DNA from: Alphaproteobacteria bacterium
Lineage (GTDB): Bacteria > Pseudomonadota > Alphaproteobacteria > Kiloniellales > DSM-21159
Length of the DNA: 51,402 bases
Reading direction: 5' to 3'
NCBI GenBank assembly: GCA_030433005.1
Contig: JAUILQ010000041.1
Coordinates: 1 to 51,402, forward strand
Positions 50,025 to 51,402 of the stretch are shown in pieces. The notes under the pieces were generated by a model. It saw nothing but the letters and a program-made list of their open reading frames with translations. It was not told the origin of the DNA and did not search any database. Every line of letters begins with the position of its first letter. Position 1 is the first letter of the stretch. Position numbers and translations under genes: made by a program.

Positions 50025-50459
50025 ATGAGCCAGACCCTGACCCTCGACGCCGCGCGCGTCATCGTCGAGACCGCGACCCGCAAGGGCGCCGAGCTGAAGC
50101 TGAAGCCGCTGACCGTCGCCGTGCTCGACGCCGGCGGCGCGGTCAAGCTGCTGGAGCGCGCCGACGGCGCCAGCCTGATGCGCCCCGAGGTCGCGACCGG
50201 CAAGGCCTACGGCGCCATCGCGCTGGGCATCGGCAGCCGGGCGATCTTCCAGCGCGCCCAGGAGCAGCCCTACTTCGTCCAGTCGATGAACGCGCTGGCC
50301 GGGGGCGCGCTGGTGCCGGTGCCGGGCGGCGTGCTGATCAAGGACGGCCAGGGCGCGATCCTCGGCGCCGTCGGCATCACCGGCGACAGCTCCGACAACG
50401 ACGAGGCCTGCGCCGTCGCCGGCATCGAGGCCGCCGGCTTCGTCGCCGACCCGGGCTGA
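50025..50459 (+). CDS. GlcG/HbpS (DUF336) family protein
   Basis: A 144-residue protein of the DUF336 family. VETATRKGAELKLKPLTVAVLDAGGAVKLLERADGAS, ATGKAYGAIALGIGSR, FFVQ-type strand FVQSMNALAGGALVPVPGGVLI, and GAVGITGDSSDNDEACAVAGIEAAG mark it (last part is the family ending GxxGDxSDxDEACA). Members include heme-binding HbpS and GlcG of the glycolate locus; for GlcG the function is unknown. Ends the aminotransferase-TRAP operon. Start ATG 50025 follows GGAGACGAG. Confidence 0.9.
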   Translation: MSQTLTLDAARVIVETATRKGAELKLKPLTVAVLDAGGAVKLLERADGASLMRPEVATGKAYGAIALGIGSRAIFQRAQEQPYFVQSMNALAGGALVPVPGGVLIKDGQGAILGAVGITGDSSDNDEACAVAGIEAAGFVADPG

Positions 50460-50461
50460 GG

Positions 50462-50502
50462 GCCGGCTCCGCCGGGCAGCCGGCCGACGAGCCGGCGCTT
50501 TT
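50462..50502 (+). terminator. Terminator of the aminotransferase-TRAP operon
   Basis: GCCGGCTC (50462-50469) pairs perfectly with GAGCCGGC (50489-50496), then GCTTTT. The loop of 19 bases contains a second self-complementary section. Intrinsic terminator is plausible but the T tract is short. Confidence 0.5.
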
Positions 50503-50534
50503 CCGCGACGAAGCCGGAGCGGCCGGACGGGGCC

Positions 50535-51402
50535 TCAGTCGAGCGCGAAGAACAGCGCCTTCAGGTAGGCGGTCTCGGGCAGCGCCGGGTGCACCGGATG
50601 GTCGGGCGCGGCGCCGCTCGCCTTGAGCAGGCGCGCGTCGCGGCCGGCGTCGAGCAGGCCGCGCCGGCACTGCTCGGCGAAGGCGGCGGCGTCGACGTGG
50701 TGCGAGCAGGAGCAGAGCACCAGGCAGCCGCCCGGCGCCACCGCCCCGGCGGCGAGACGCGCCAGCTTGCGGTAGCCGCGCAGGCCCTGCGGCAGGTCCT
50801 TGCGGCTCTTGGCGAAGGCCGGCGGGTCGGCGATCACCAGGTCGAAGCTCCGGCCGTTGCGCTCCAGGAACTCCAGAGAGGCGAAGGCGTCGGACTTGCG
50901 GAACTCGATGCGCCCCTCGACGCCGTTCAGCGCCGCCGACTGCTCGGCCATGCGCAGCGCCGGCGCCGAGCGGTCGACGGCGAGCACCTCCGCGGCGCCG
51001 GCCAGCGCCGCCTGCACGGCGAAGCCGCCGCCGAAGGAGTAGAGGTCGAGCACCCGTCCGCCGTCCCCGTCGCCCAGGGTCCTCAGCAGCTCGGCGGCGA
51101 AGCGCCGGTTGTCGCGCTGGTCGTAGAACCAGCCGGTCTTCTGGCCCTCGCCGAGATCGGCCAGGAAGCGCGCGCCGTGCTCCGCGATCTCGACCGGCCC
51201 CTCGAGCCGGCCCTTGGCGGTCCGGCTGTAGCTCTCGATGCCCTCGAGCTGGCGCGCCGTCGAGTCGTTGCGCAGCAGCACGACGGCCGGCGACAGCAGC
51301 TCGTCGAGCGCTTCCAGCAGCAGGTCGAGATGGGCCTCGACGCCGGCGACGTTGACCTGCAGCACCAGGTGGTCGCCGAAGCGGTCGACGATGGTGCCCG
51401 GC
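50535..51402 (-). CDS. Class I rRNA methyltransferase, RlmI-like (start outside window)
   Basis: About 289 residues are visible; the N-terminal PUA-like domain runs off the right end of the window (the frame reads through GTIVDRFGDHLVLQVN at the edge). The SAM-binding part is RVLDLYSFGGGFAVQAALAGAAEVLAVDRSAPALRMAEQSAALNGVEG, then LVIADPPAFAKSRKDL, which is the DPPxF...K signature of RlmI-type 23S rRNA methyltransferases, and CLVLCSCSHHVD with the conserved CSCS. The expected product is m5C1962 of 23S rRNA (family knowledge). Convergent with the TRAP operon. Confidence 0.87.
   Translation of the reverse strand, partial: PGTIVDRFGDHLVLQVNVAGVEAHLDLLLEALDELLSPAVVLLRNDSTARQLEGIESYSRTAKGRLEGPVEIAEHGARFLADLGEGQKTGWFYDQRDNRRFAAELLRTLGDGDGGRVLDLYSFGGGFAVQAALAGAAEVLAVDRSAPALRMAEQSAALNGVEGRIEFRKSDAFASLEFLERNGRSFDLVIADPPAFAKSRKDLPQGLRGYRKLARLAAGAVAPGGCLVLCSCSHHVDAAAFAEQCRRGLLDAGRDARLLKASGAAPDHPVHPALPETAYLKALFFALD

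Noticed and set aside
1..51402. CRISPR arrays, rRNA or tRNA genes, insertion sequences
   Set aside because: No regularly spaced repeats, no tRNA T-loop sequence pattern, and no transposase-like protein were found on either strand.

Overview
This is 51.4 kb of a very GC-rich bacterial chromosome whose content points to an alphaproteobacterium of the Rhodospirillales/Kiloniellales kind. The evidence is metX-metW, the order rpmH-rnpA-yidD-yidC-engB-argB, a PhaR-controlled polyhydroxyalkanoate (PHA) locus, a fused/degenerate chorismate mutase beside hisC and tyrA, FixK/NnrR-type operators, and a class II ribonucleotide reductase. I saw no rRNA, tRNA, CRISPR array, insertion sequence or prophage. 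Almost all of the sequence is coding. Only a few AT-rich islands stand out, and most of these look like promoters.

Layout. 1-2807: end of ftsX, a YdcF-like protein, a PlsC-type acyltransferase and a compositionally odd DUF4279-like gene. 2928-7516: nrdJ, a tiny zinc-ribbon membrane protein, an MgtC/DUF4010 membrane protein and a ChaC-like glutathione cyclotransferase. 7606-10590: a methyltransferase converging on nirK-nirV (copper nitrite reductase and its SUMF1-family partner), with an NnrR-type box. 10683-15863: tyrA-hisC-chorismate mutase facing away from metX-metW across a two-promoter intergenic region. 15970-18247: an EF-hand / ECF sigma / anti-sigma-like / CpxP-like four-gene unit. 18260-21053: a methyltransferase divergent from gloB, then a glutathione transferase and a cupin. 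21081-26427: PHA locus (AhpD-like protein, phaB, phaA, phaC, phaE, and divergent phaR). 26463-32250: c-di-GMP protein, a small unknown, oxalyl-CoA-synthetase-like ligase, ketopantoate-reductase family protein and a PraR/SinR-like regulator. 32299-38123: argB, an unknown, engB, yidC, yidD, rnpA, rpmH (all minus strand). 38306-44011: MerA-like flavoprotein, orphan histidine kinase, small membrane protein under an FNR/FixK-type box, and a chemoreceptor. 44212-50459: GntR regulator divergent from an aminotransferase / TRAP transporter / crotonase / GlcG operon. 50535-51402: start-truncated RlmI-like rRNA methyltransferase.

How the parts work together. nirK and the 68-residue membrane protein at 41611 each have an FNR-family half-site pair centred 41.5 bp from a plausible start point, so both are probably induced when oxygen is low. 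The PHA genes are arranged around phaR, whose promoter carries two TGC-rich palindromes that fit PhaR autorepression. The GntR-aminotransferase-TRAP cluster shares one 18-bp palindromic operator in the divergent promoter and looks like a substrate-induced uptake and catabolic unit of unknown substrate. Its crotonase lacks the usual hydratase glutamates. That cluster and the EF-hand/ECF unit are the best candidates for undescribed systems in this window. Function calls rest on motif and family recognition from the translated sequence, without database searches.
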